64,000 nucleotides of DNA from Sinorhizobium sp. 6-70 (lineage in GTDB: Bacteria > Pseudomonadota > Alphaproteobacteria > Rhizobiales > Rhizobiaceae): the NCBI RefSeq assembly GCF_030124375.1, contig NZ_JASKLS010000001.1:540526-604525 (forward strand), in the 5' to 3' direction. Position 1 is the first letter of the stretch. Each line of letters starts with the position of its first letter. The translations under genes were made by a program, and so were the position numbers. Shown here one piece after another: positions 42,632 through 50,162 of the stretch. The notes under the pieces are model-generated. The model saw nothing but the letters and a program-made list of their open reading frames with translations. It did not search any database and had not been told where the DNA came from.

Positions 42632-43525
42632 ATGGATGACGTCATCATCGTCGGCGGCAGCTTTGCCGGTCTCGCCGCCGCCCTGCAGCTCGGCCGTGCC
42701 CGTCGGAAGGTCACCGTTCTCGATACAGGCCTGCCGCGCAACCGCTTCGCCGGCCACTCGCATGGCCTGCTCGGCCACGATCACAAGCCACCGCCGGATA
42801 TCCTAGCCGAGGCGCGGCGGCAGTTGGCGCGTTATCCTGCGATCAATTTGGTCAATGCCCGGGCTGACAGCGTTTCCGGCGCTCTCGACGATTTCTCTGT
42901 CGTCACCGGCGGTGGCGAACGCCTTGCGGCGCGCCGCCTGATCCTGAGCTATGGCATCACCGATCAGATGCCCGATGTGCCGGGCTTTGCCGAAAGCTGG
43001 GGCACGTCCATCGTGCCCTGTCCCTATTGCGATGGCTTTGAAGTCGCAGGCCAACATTGGGGCCTCGTCTGGTCCGGCCCGCAGTCACACAACCAGGTCA
43101 GGCTGTTCCACGATTGGACCGACAGGTTGACGGTCTTCGCCGATGGTCACGACATTCCGCCCGATACCCGGGCCGATCTGGAGCGTCGCAACACACCCAT
43201 CGTCGACGGCCGGATCACTGAAATCACCCGTCATGGGGGCCATAACCCCACCCTCAAGCTCAATGTCGGCCCCGATGTCGCCGTCGACATTCTGTTCGCG
43301 CATCCGCGCAACAAGCCGTCCGCAAGCCTGCATGAATCACTGGGTCTCGCCACGGTCGATACGCCCCTCGGCATCGTCCTCAAGGTCGACGAGCGCCGCG
43401 AAACCAGCATGCCCGGCATCTACGCCGCCGGCGACCTCGCCAACCCCCTCATGGCCTCGGTCACCACGGCATCATGGCAAGGCGCGATGGCGGGTATCTT
43501 CGCCCAGCAGTCGATGCTGGTTTGA
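42632..43525 (+). CDS. Thioredoxin-reductase-like FAD/NAD(P) oxidoreductase
   Basis: A 297-residue flavoprotein. FAD binding is DVIIVGGSFAGLAAALQLGRARRKVTVLD at the N-terminus. A redox-type CPYCDGFE motif (about residue 130) matches the CxxC of thioredoxin reductases, and a final GIYAAGDLANP is the second FAD contact. It may reduce a thiol or disulphide partner or act as a monooxygenase-type oxidoreductase. The ATG at 42632 is correct; upstream frame residues are leader. First gene of an operon with the methyltransferase at 43547. Confidence 0.88.
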   Translation: MDDVIIVGGSFAGLAAALQLGRARRKVTVLDTGLPRNRFAGHSHGLLGHDHKPPPDILAEARRQLARYPAINLVNARADSVSGALDDFSVVTGGGERLAARRLILSYGITDQMPDVPGFAESWGTSIVPCPYCDGFEVAGQHWGLVWSGPQSHNQVRLFHDWTDRLTVFADGHDIPPDTRADLERRNTPIVDGRITEITRHGGHNPTLKLNVGPDVAVDILFAHPRNKPSASLHESLGLATVDTPLGIVLKVDERRETSMPGIYAAGDLANPLMASVTTASWQGAMAGIFAQQSMLV

Positions 43526-43546
43526 GAGCACAGATTGGAGATGAGC

Positions 43547-44020
43547 ATGGCCGTCGAACCGGACAGCGCGGGTGTGCGCTTCCCTCCGCCCTTCGTCTAT
43601 CTGGGAGCGCTGCTGTTGGGGCTGGCGGCGGAGCGGTTCGTCACCCTGCGCTCTTTCGGCATCGACTGGCGGTTGCTGGTCGCGACGGGCGCGCTGCTGT
43701 TCGTTGCCGGCGCGGCGATGATGCTTTTGGCGGCGGGGCTGTTCCGACGGCTGGGCACCAACATTCCGCCGTCGCAGCCAACGACCCTCATCGCAACAAC
43801 CGGTCCTTATCGGTGGACCCGCAATCCCATGTATCTCGGCATGGCGCTTATCTATGCCGGGCTTGCGATCGGCTTCGACGGGCCGATCGCCTTCGCCTTG
43901 CTCCCGTTGGTGCTGATCGCGATCCAGACGCAGGTGATTGCCCGCGAGGAGCGCTATCTCGAAGCGAAGTTCGGCGACGACTACCGCAGCTACAAGGCCG
44001 AGGTTCGCCGCTGGCTCTGA
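43547..44020 (+). CDS. Isoprenylcysteine carboxyl methyltransferase-like membrane protein
   Basis: A 157-residue membrane enzyme with four helices. The C-terminal core TTGPYRWTRNPMYLGMALIYAGLAI then REERYLEAKFGDDYRSYKAEVRRWL is the ICMT/PEMT signature for S-adenosylmethionine binding. A GGAG is spaced for the ATG at 43547; 43541 is an alternative. It lies 21 bp after the oxidoreductase gene in one operon. Substrate is unknown in bacteria. Confidence 0.88.
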   Translation: MAVEPDSAGVRFPPPFVYLGALLLGLAAERFVTLRSFGIDWRLLVATGALLFVAGAAMMLLAAGLFRRLGTNIPPSQPTTLIATTGPYRWTRNPMYLGMALIYAGLAIGFDGPIAFALLPLVLIAIQTQVIAREERYLEAKFGDDYRSYKAEVRRWL

Positions 44021-44173
44021 CTATTTGGTCACCGCTTGCCGCCACAAATGAGCCGTCGACGCACCGCACGCCGATGTCTGCTTTCGAGAAGCGGTAACCA
44101 AGAGCGGACAGACCGCCACCGGCCCCAAAGTGGACGTTCAATGCTCGATCAGAAAATCAGGGAACGGTTCACT

Positions 44174-44233
44174 GCCTGCTGCACGTCTCCTTAAATCGAC
44201 TTCGAGGAGATATGCAGCAATTCAAAGTGCGTC
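44174..44233 (+). repeat. RIME fragment
   Basis: ctgcacgtctccttaaatcg, a shortened arm ttcgaggaga, then tatgcagcaattcaaagtgc. Confidence 0.75.
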
Positions 44234-44280
44234 AGCAGGTCGTCTTCAATCGGACTCTCGCGGAAATGGGCACTGGCCGC

Positions 44281-44385
44281 CTACAGCGTCGCGCGTCTTG
44301 TCAGACGCGCAAAGGACGCTGTAGCACTTTGAATTGCTGCATGTTCTTGTCCTTTAATCGGCTACGATTAAAGGCGACATGCAGT
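44281..44385 (-). repeat. RIME copy
   Basis: Full copy in reverse orientation: ctacagcgtcgcgcgtcttg, tcagacgcgcaaaggacgct, cactttgaattgctgcatg, and a cggctacgattaaagg arm. It faces the fragment 50 bp upstream. Confidence 0.9.
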
Positions 44386-44391
44386 GGTCGT

Positions 44392-44940
44392 TCAGTCGCG
44401 CGGCACATAGATCAAGTGAACAGTATCGTCATCGATCAATGTGCTCGACACCAGTTGCAGCGGAGGCCTGGCCTCGTGAAAGAAAGGCTTGCCTCTGCCA
44501 AGCACGAACGGCCGTACGTGAAGGTGATATTCCTCGATCAGGCCCAGCTTGGTCATAAGGCCGGCCAGTTCCGGACCGGAAACGCTGATGGTGCCGTCTG
44601 TGCGGGCAATGATCTCGCGAATCTGCGTTTCAATATCGCCGGAGATGAGCGCGGCGTTCGGGCCGACCTCCGAAAGCGTGCGTGAAACGACCCACTTGGG
44701 CAACGCCCGCCAGAGTGCCGCGAACTCTCGCAGCGAAGCATCCCACTCCGCGTGATCATCGTCCCAGTAGCGCATGACCTCGTACATCCGCCGGCCATAC
44801 ACGGCGCCGGCATGGTTGCGAATTGTCTCGATCCAGTAGTCAAAATGCTTCTGGCTTGGCGCAGGCATGACCAGATTTCCGCCAAGATCGTCGACATAGC
44901 CATCGATCGAGACGTTCATTCCCAGGATAAGTTTGCCCAT
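44392..44940 (-). CDS. Dihydrofolate-reductase-like (RibD C-terminal) protein
   Basis: A 182-residue protein starting MGKLILGMNVSIDGYVDD, the usual opening of the RibD-C/DHFR-like family. It also has AVYGRRMYEVMRYW, DGTISVSGPELAGLMTKLGLIEEYHLHVRPFVLGRGKPFF, the pyridine-nucleotide and substrate site pattern. It is a probable NADPH-dependent reductase without assigned substrate. AAAGGGCCGG lies upstream. Confidence 0.88.
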   Translation of the reverse strand: MGKLILGMNVSIDGYVDDLGGNLVMPAPSQKHFDYWIETIRNHAGAVYGRRMYEVMRYWDDDHAEWDASLREFAALWRALPKWVVSRTLSEVGPNAALISGDIETQIREIIARTDGTISVSGPELAGLMTKLGLIEEYHLHVRPFVLGRGKPFFHEARPPLQLVSSTLIDDDTVHLIYVPRD

Positions 44941-45071
44941 GACCGGCCCTTTCTCACAGCGGATCTACAGATTTCCGGTGCCTTCCAGCGCCGCGCGTCC
45001 TTGGACGCCAAAATACACGACAGCCCGGTGCTGCGCATTGTCGGTCGTGGTGCCACACCGCTCTCCTCGAT

Positions 45072-45112
45072 CCTTGTTCCTGTGCTTGTCAAAGGAATCC
45101 GGCCAGCCAAGT
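45072..45112. repeat. Fragment of the cctgtgcttgtcacagg palindrome
   Basis: cttgttcctgtgcttgtcaa then aggaatccggccagccaagt. It follows, on the minus strand, a zinc-ribbon-like reading frame described under findings. Confidence 0.55.
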
Positions 45113-45222
45113 CTCGGCGGGAATGTCCGATCCTCGGGCGCAAGGCGGCCGCATTCCTTGCAGTCGAGCGCCTGCTTCGGGCCGCCAGCCGCCTGGCCGC
45201 AATTCGCGCAGGCGATGAAGCG

Positions 45223-45696
45223 TCAGCCGCGCCGTGCCGCCTCGATCGCGGCGACGTCGATTTTCCCCATGTCCATCATGGCATCGAACGCGCGCTTTGC
45301 CTCGGCGCCACCGGCCGCCATCGCTTCAGTCAGCACGCGCGGCGTGATCTGCCAGGAAATCCCCCACTTGTCCTTGCACCAGCCGCACGCGCTCTCCTGG
45401 CCGCCGTTGCCGACGATGGCATTCCAGTAGCGGTCGGTCTCCTCCTGATCGTCGGTGGCGATCTGGAACGAGAAGGCTTCGTTATGCTTGAACATCGGCC
45501 CCCCATTGAGACCGAGGCAGGAAACGCCCGCAACCGTGAATTCGACCGTCAGCACGTCGCCCTCCTTGCCGGACGGGTAGTCGCTGGGTGCACGGTGCAC
45601 GGCAGTCACCCTGCTGTCGGGAAAGACCTGTGCGTAGAAGCGAGCGGCATCCTCGGCGTCCTTGTCGAACCAGAGGCAAATCGTATTCTTCGACAT
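45223..45696 (-). CDS. PhnB/VOC-family protein (DUF1428/3-demethylubiquinone-type glyoxalase)
   Basis: A 157-residue protein of the PhnB-like VOC group: MSKNTICLWFDKDAEDAARFYAQVFPDSR, then LTVEFTVAGVSCLGLNGGPMFKHNEAFSFQI and GWCKDKWGISWQITPRVL. These proteins have no proven reaction. AAAGGAACACGG precedes the ATG. The TGA stop is followed in the same frame by a cysteine-rich stretch (45140-45222) that looks like a zinc ribbon. Confidence 0.88.
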   Translation of the reverse strand: MSKNTICLWFDKDAEDAARFYAQVFPDSRVTAVHRAPSDYPSGKEGDVLTVEFTVAGVSCLGLNGGPMFKHNEAFSFQIATDDQEETDRYWNAIVGNGGQESACGWCKDKWGISWQITPRVLTEAMAAGGAEAKRAFDAMMDMGKIDVAAIEAARRG

Positions 45697-45781
45697 TTCC
45701 GTGTTCCTTTCGCTTTGAAGCAGCTACCCTGCGAAATAGGCAGCGAACCGTTATTCTCCACCCCGGACGTGGCTGTGTCGC

Positions 45782-45888
45782 CTACTGCATGTCTCCTTAA
45801 ATCGACCTCGGTTTAAGGACAAAGACATGCAGCAATTCGAAGTGCTACAGCGACCTTTCCGCGTCTGATAAGACGCGCGGCGCTGTAG
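45782..45888 (+). repeat. RIME copy
   Basis: Complete copy with ctactgcatgtctcctta, gacctcggtttaagg, and the gcgtctgataagacgcg palindrome. Confidence 0.9.
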
Positions 45889-46158
45889 TCGCCCCCTGAG
45901 GACGGATGAAGCGATCGGTTCCCGACAGGGCGGAGGTGAAATGCTGAAAAGTTTTGCAACGCGTCGGACTCTCACACTCCCCCGGCGTCGCAAATGTGTG
46001 GCGGTGTTATCGGGACCGTTCAGTCAAGGCAGCAGAAGCGTCCATCGCACGTGGGCGATCCGCCGACGCCGATAACTTTGACGTCGCCGTCCGCGAGGAT
46101 TATCTCGAGCATGCGGTGTCGGAATCTCGTTTAGCCAGTCGTCTTCAAGATGGACATG

Positions 46159-46264
46159 CTACTGCATGTCTCCTTAAATCGACCTCGATTTAAGGACAAA
46201 GACATCAGCAATTCAAAGTACTACAGCGACCTTTGCGCGTCCGATAAGACGCGCGGCGCTGTAG
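46159..46264 (+). repeat. RIME copy
   Basis: Complete copy with ctactgcatgtctcctta, cctcgatttaaggacaaaga, and gcgtccgataagacgcg. It ends 11 bp before the GST gene, so it occupies its 5' leader. Confidence 0.9.
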
Positions 46265-46275
46265 GGAGAACAGCG

Positions 46276-46926
46276 ATGACCATCACAATTACCGCCTTTG
46301 AACGGTCGCCCGACCGCGGCAAGGGTTTGGCGCGCGACATGCGCGTTCGCTGGGCGCTCGAAGAAGTGGGCCAGCCTTACGAGGTTCGTCTTCTCTCGTT
46401 CAAGGCGATGAAGGAAGCCGCCCATCTCGCGCTTCAACCTTTCGGCCAGATTCCGACCTACGAAGAAGGTGATCTCGCCCTGTTCGAGTCGGGGGCGATC
46501 GTGCTCCATATCGGGGAGCGCCATGGCGGCCTGCTGCCGGACGATGCGAATGCCCGGGCACGCGCGATCACGTGGATGTTCGCCGCGCTCAACACGGTGG
46601 AGCCGCCGATCTTCGACCGCGCCCTCGCCACGATCCTCGAGCGCGACGAGCCCTGGTACGATCAGCGCCTGCGTTTCCTCGAGGACAGCATCCGCAAACG
46701 GCTGGCTCACCTTTCCCGCCGCCTTGGCGATGCCGATTGGCTCGACGGCGCCTTCAGCGCCGGTGACCTTCTGATGGTGTCGGTGCTGCTCAGGCTGAAG
46801 GGATCGGATATGCTGGACGAACATCCGAACCTTTCCGCCTATGTCGCCCGCGGCGAGGCGCGGCCGGCATACAAGCGCGCTTTCGACGCTCAACTGGCAG
46901 TTTTCACCGCCGCATCGACCGGCTGA
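46276..46926 (+). CDS. Glutathione S-transferase family protein
   Basis: A 216-residue enzyme. The N-terminal domain (MTITITAFERSPDRGKGLARDMRVRWALEEVGQPYEVRLL) lacks an obvious N-terminal catalytic Cys and has Ser or Arg at the usual site. The glutathione motif is PFGQIPTYEEGDLALFESGAIVLHIGE. The C-terminal half is helical (DWLDGAFSAGDLLMVSVLLRL). It begins right after a RIME with GGGAGAA as ribosome site. Substrate unknown. Confidence 0.88.
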   Translation: MTITITAFERSPDRGKGLARDMRVRWALEEVGQPYEVRLLSFKAMKEAAHLALQPFGQIPTYEEGDLALFESGAIVLHIGERHGGLLPDDANARARAITWMFAALNTVEPPIFDRALATILERDEPWYDQRLRFLEDSIRKRLAHLSRRLGDADWLDGAFSAGDLLMVSVLLRLKGSDMLDEHPNLSAYVARGEARPAYKRAFDAQLAVFTAASTG

Positions 46927-46948
46927 CAAGCTCGGCTCCGGGCTAGGA

Positions 46949-46971
46949 ATTTAAGGAAACATGCAGCAGGA
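46949..46971 (-). repeat. RIME tail (aatttaaggaaacatgcag)
   Basis: Only the last part of a reverse-oriented RIME is left. It merges with the ribosome site of the next gene. Confidence 0.55.
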
Positions 46972-46978
46972 GGTTTGT

Positions 46979-47362
46979 ATGACGGAGGACGAACGAGCGA
47001 TCCGAAAGGTGGTTGAGACCTGGATGGCCGCGAGCAAAGCCGCCGATCTCGAAACCGTCCTTTCTTTGATGGCCGACGATGTGATCTTCATGGTCCCCGG
47101 CCAAGAGCCATTCGGTAGGCAGGCATTCGCTGAGGCCTCGAAAGGAATGGCAGGCATGCGGATGGAGGGCACTTGCGAAATTGTGGAGCTCCAGGTGCTC
47201 GGTGATTGGGCATTCATCCGCAGCCACATCGACATGGTGGCCACCCCGCCCGAGGGCGACGGCATCCATCGATCGGGATACACGCTGACGCTGTTACGCA
47301 AGGAAGCCGATGGCCAATGGCGGCTGGCGCGGGATGCGAACCTTCTCACCGCAAGAAACTGA
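46979..47362 (+). CDS. SgcJ/EcaC-type NTF2-like protein
   Basis: A 127-residue protein with the SgcJ/EcaC pattern: DERAIRKVVETWMAASKAADLETVLSLMADDVIFMVPGQEPFGRQAF and HRSGYTLTLLRKEADGQWRLARDANLL. The fold is an NTF2-like barrel; function is uncertain. AGGAGG lies ideally before the ATG at 46979. Confidence 0.85.
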   Translation: MTEDERAIRKVVETWMAASKAADLETVLSLMADDVIFMVPGQEPFGRQAFAEASKGMAGMRMEGTCEIVELQVLGDWAFIRSHIDMVATPPEGDGIHRSGYTLTLLRKEADGQWRLARDANLLTARN

Positions 47363-47451
47363 GATCAGGCCGGCCTTGGGTCGAGAGCAGAACTGGCCGT
47401 TCCATTGGGCCCCATCACGCCGAGAACGAGAGAGATAACCGGGAGCAAGCC

Positions 47452-47718
47452 ATGTGCAGAAACATCAAACCCCTGTTCAATTTCGATCCGCCGGCGACGG
47501 ACGAGGAAATTCATGATGCGGCGTTGCAGTTCGTGCGCAAACTGAGCGGAACGACCAGACCGTCGAAGCGGAATGAAGCGGCGTTCGATCGCGCGGTGCA
47601 TTCGATCGCGCATTGCGCCCGCGAACTCATCGATTCGCTGGAGACATCGCAACCGCCCCGCGACCGTGAGGAGGAAGCCGCGAAGGCACGCGCGAGAAGC
47701 GCAGCCCGGTTCGCGTGA
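47452..47718 (+). CDS. DUF2277 family protein
   Basis: An 88-residue protein starting MCRNIKPLFNFDPPATDEEI, the invariant DUF2277 opening, followed by QFVRKLSGTTRPSKRNEAAFDRAV. No function is known. A GGGAGCAAG site precedes the ATG. Confidence 0.9.
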   Translation: MCRNIKPLFNFDPPATDEEIHDAALQFVRKLSGTTRPSKRNEAAFDRAVHSIAHCARELIDSLETSQPPRDREEEAAKARARSAARFA

Positions 47719-47757
47719 GCTGCTTGCGGTTCTGCGCCCCGCCGAGCTTCGCCTGCC

Positions 47758-47949
47758 CTATGGAAGTTCGATCTCGCCGTCCACCACGTGGTTGAGGCCG
47801 GTGCCTTCCGCCGTCAGCGTCATGCGGACCTTCAACTTCTTGCCGCCGGTCTGCCCTTCGCGCACGGTCTCCTCGATCTTGCGCTGCGACGTGACGCCGA
47901 CTTCCTTCAGGAATTTGCGGATCGACATGTTGAAGGCGTCTTCACTCAT
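47758..47949 (-). CDS. DUF6494 family protein
   Basis: A 63-residue protein starting MSEDAFNMSIRKFLKEVGVTSQ and ending VVDGEIELP, the DUF6494 pattern. It is small and soluble; function is unknown. GGAGGAGTT-like sequence lies upstream (47955-47965 on the minus strand). The small RNA at 48027-48142 is just upstream in the same direction. Confidence 0.85.
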   Translation of the reverse strand: MSEDAFNMSIRKFLKEVGVTSQRKIEETVREGQTGGKKLKVRMTLTAEGTGLNHVVDGEIELP

Positions 47950-48026
47950 GGCGGAACTCCTCTCTATCCGGAAGGGATTGTAAGGGAAGGCAAGCGGTCA
48001 AGGAAGGAGCACGCACCGTGCGACAG

Positions 48027-48063
48027 AAAAAGACCCCGAGCCGGGAGGAGGCCTCGGGGTCTC
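48027..48063 (-). terminator. Terminator of the small RNA
   Basis: A 10-bp GC-rich stem with a loop containing cctcctccc and a following tttttct on the minus strand. It ends the small RNA gene. Confidence 0.85.
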
Positions 48064-48142
48064 TTGATCGGCCCCTTGGGAGGAGGAGCGGAACCGATCG
48101 GTTGGCTCGCGCAGCGGGAGGGGTACTGCGCGCTGTCAATCT
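48027..48142 (-). ncRNA. Alpha-r14-family trans-acting small RNA (NfeR1-like)
   Basis: The minus strand folds into three hairpins: gcgcgcag/ctgcgcga (48108-48134), ccgatc... paired with gatcgg (48067-48100), and a terminator stem agaccccgag/ctcggggtct (48032-48063) followed by a run of U. Each loop or strand carries an anti-Shine-Dalgarno motif (CCCCUCCC, CUCCUCCUCCC, CCUCCUCCC). This layout and the size of about 116 nt match the alpha-r14 small RNAs of rhizobia, such as NfeR1. A -10-like aactat lies at 48148-48153. It probably blocks translation of transporter mRNAs. Confidence 0.8.
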
Positions 48143-48379
48143 GAAGATAGTTCATGCCCCATCATCGAATAGTTCCCTGGGTAACATCGCAGGCTTGCGC
48201 CTGTAATGGGCGATTTCTTACGTTCTCTCAAAGATCCGGGTTGGGTGGAAAGCGATCCTAGAGCGCCCTGCGGACGAATTGTTGACATACTGTCGTGGGG
48301 CTGCAAGGAAATGTCGGACGCGCATTGATCGTAAGTGCAACCAAGCATAATTTGCCCGTGTTTCAGGAGCGTCTAGGAC

Positions 48380-49180
48380 ATGCCCCCCTCCAGGCTTGCC
48401 AGGCAATTCGGGCGACAAGCCTTCGGAGAAAATCCGGCCAGCTACCATAGTTCACGTCCCGAATATCCCGACTGGGTTTACCACACCCTTTGCTCACGAT
48501 GCGGCCTGGGCAGCAACACTCGGACTTTCGAGATCGGCGCAGGCACGGGAACGGCGACACGCCGGCTGCTTGATCTTGGCGCCGATCCGTTGACGGCGAT
48601 AGAGCCCGACCGTCGCCTCGCCGGCTTCCTGAGGAAGCATAATCCAGACAACGCATTAAACGTACTTGCCGCCGCATTCGAGGAGGCGATCCTTGACGAG
48701 GAAGCTTTCGACCTGGGTGTGTGTGCGACCGCGTTTCATTGGCTGGATGAAGACGCGGCTCTCGTGAAGGTCGCGCGCTTACTTCGGCCCGGCGGCTGGT
48801 GGGCGGCTGTATGGAACGTGTTTGGCGACGACAGCCTCCCCGATCCGTTTCATGAAGCCACAAAGGAACTGCTAGCGCCACTCTCCAGCCCTTCAGCCGG
48901 TGAAAGAGGGATACCATTCGGGCTCGATGCTGCGGCTCGAATGGCAGCCCTGAAGAGCACGAACGCGTTTGACATCGTCGACAATTTGACGAGCCGCTGG
49001 TCCCTGGTTCTCGATGCGGACCAGACCGTCGCCTTGTACTCGACCTATTCGAACGTGCTTGCCCTTCCTGATCGCGACACCGTGCTGACCGAGCTCGGTC
49101 GTATTGCGCGCGCTGAATTTGGAGGCCGCGTCGTGCGGAACATGATTACGAGCCTCTATATTGCGCGTCGAGCAGGTTAG
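48380..49180 (+). CDS. Class I SAM-dependent methyltransferase
   Basis: A 266-residue methyltransferase. Motif I is TFEIGAGTGTATRRLLDLG, followed by AIEPDRRL, then FDLGVCATAFHWLDEDAAL and LRPGGWWAAVWN, typical of methyltransferase type 11/25 proteins. The region after motif IV is longer, giving a substrate-binding cap. Substrate unknown. It starts MPPSRLARQFGRQAFGENP. Not linked to an operon. Confidence 0.85.
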   Translation: MPPSRLARQFGRQAFGENPASYHSSRPEYPDWVYHTLCSRCGLGSNTRTFEIGAGTGTATRRLLDLGADPLTAIEPDRRLAGFLRKHNPDNALNVLAAAFEEAILDEEAFDLGVCATAFHWLDEDAALVKVARLLRPGGWWAAVWNVFGDDSLPDPFHEATKELLAPLSSPSAGERGIPFGLDAAARMAALKSTNAFDIVDNLTSRWSLVLDADQTVALYSTYSNVLALPDRDTVLTELGRIARAEFGGRVVRNMITSLYIARRAG

Positions 49181-49348
49181 ACCGAGGCATTCTCACTCTG
49201 CCTGAATGAACGCATCGGGTCGCGAGCAGTGCGTCGCTCGTCCGCCGAATGCCTTGAACAGCGTGTAATCACGCGCCCTCGCCTCGCCAACAGCTCTTGG
49301 CGTGACGTCCGCAATGTCTATATAACGCGGGCCGCAGATGCGGCCGAA

Positions 49349-49403
49349 CTACAGCGCTGCGCGTCTTATCGGACGCGCAGGGGAATTTGAATTGCTGCAT
49401 GTT
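49349..49403 (-). repeat. RIME fragment
   Basis: ctacagcgctgcgcgtctta, tcggacgcgcag, then aatttgaattgctgcatgt. Directly upstream of the haemoglobin gene. Confidence 0.8.
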
Positions 49404-49420
49404 GTGCCATAGGTGATCGA

Positions 49421-49888
49421 ATGAACGACGAATTGCAGGCGCGAGCTGCGCACTCCGCAGCGATCCGCGAACGCGCGGAAGCAGAGATGAACGCGATCGG
49501 GATCGACCATGCGTTCATTGGTCGGTTGGTCGACACGTTCTATGCCCGTGTGCTGGCGCATCCGGAGCTTGGACCCGTGTTCGACGCAAGGCTTTCGGGG
49601 CGCTGGCCGGAGCACATGGAGAAGATGAAAAGCTTCTGGTCTTCGGTTGCCTTCCGCAGCGGCGCCTATGGCGGGAAGCCGGTCCAGGCGCATTTTGGCA
49701 TCGCCAACATGAAACCGGAGCTTTTCCCGAAATGGCTGGCGCTCTTTGCCGCGACGCTTGACGACATTGCACCGAACAACGACGCGAAGGCCTGGTTCAT
49801 GACCACGGCAGAGCGCATTGCGCGAAGCTTGACCCTCTCACTCTTCTACAATCCGGCGCTCGACGACCCGGCACTCAAGCGTTCCTGA
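49421..49888 (+). CDS. Group III truncated haemoglobin
   Basis: A 155-residue globin. Group III features are FIGRLVDTFYARVLAHPELGPVFDARL (helix B/E region), MKSFWSSVAFRSGAYGGKPVQAHFGI with the proximal-type His, and FPKWLALFAATL. Group III globins may handle oxygen, NO or peroxide. An AGGTGATCG ribosome region follows a RIME fragment. Single gene. Confidence 0.9.
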   Translation: MNDELQARAAHSAAIRERAEAEMNAIGIDHAFIGRLVDTFYARVLAHPELGPVFDARLSGRWPEHMEKMKSFWSSVAFRSGAYGGKPVQAHFGIANMKPELFPKWLALFAATLDDIAPNNDAKAWFMTTAERIARSLTLSLFYNPALDDPALKRS

Positions 49889-50162
49889 ATTCGGCACTTT
49901 TGCCGATGACGGATGTCCCTTTCCGGCACTGAGCGGACCTTGCACCTGAGGTCCGCGTTGGGTGGGGCTTTGCCCTTCACCTCAACCGCCGGAGTGGCAT
50001 GATCGCGCTGATTGCGCACCAGCGCATTGCGTCGACCGAGGTGGTTTTGAAAGCCGGCTGGCTAAGCTGGATGCCAGTGTCCGGATCAGAAGCAGCTCAA
50101 TGGACTTCTATCCAAGGCGCAAATACCATAGCCGCAGTTCCACCTCCTCGGTAGAATGCCCG

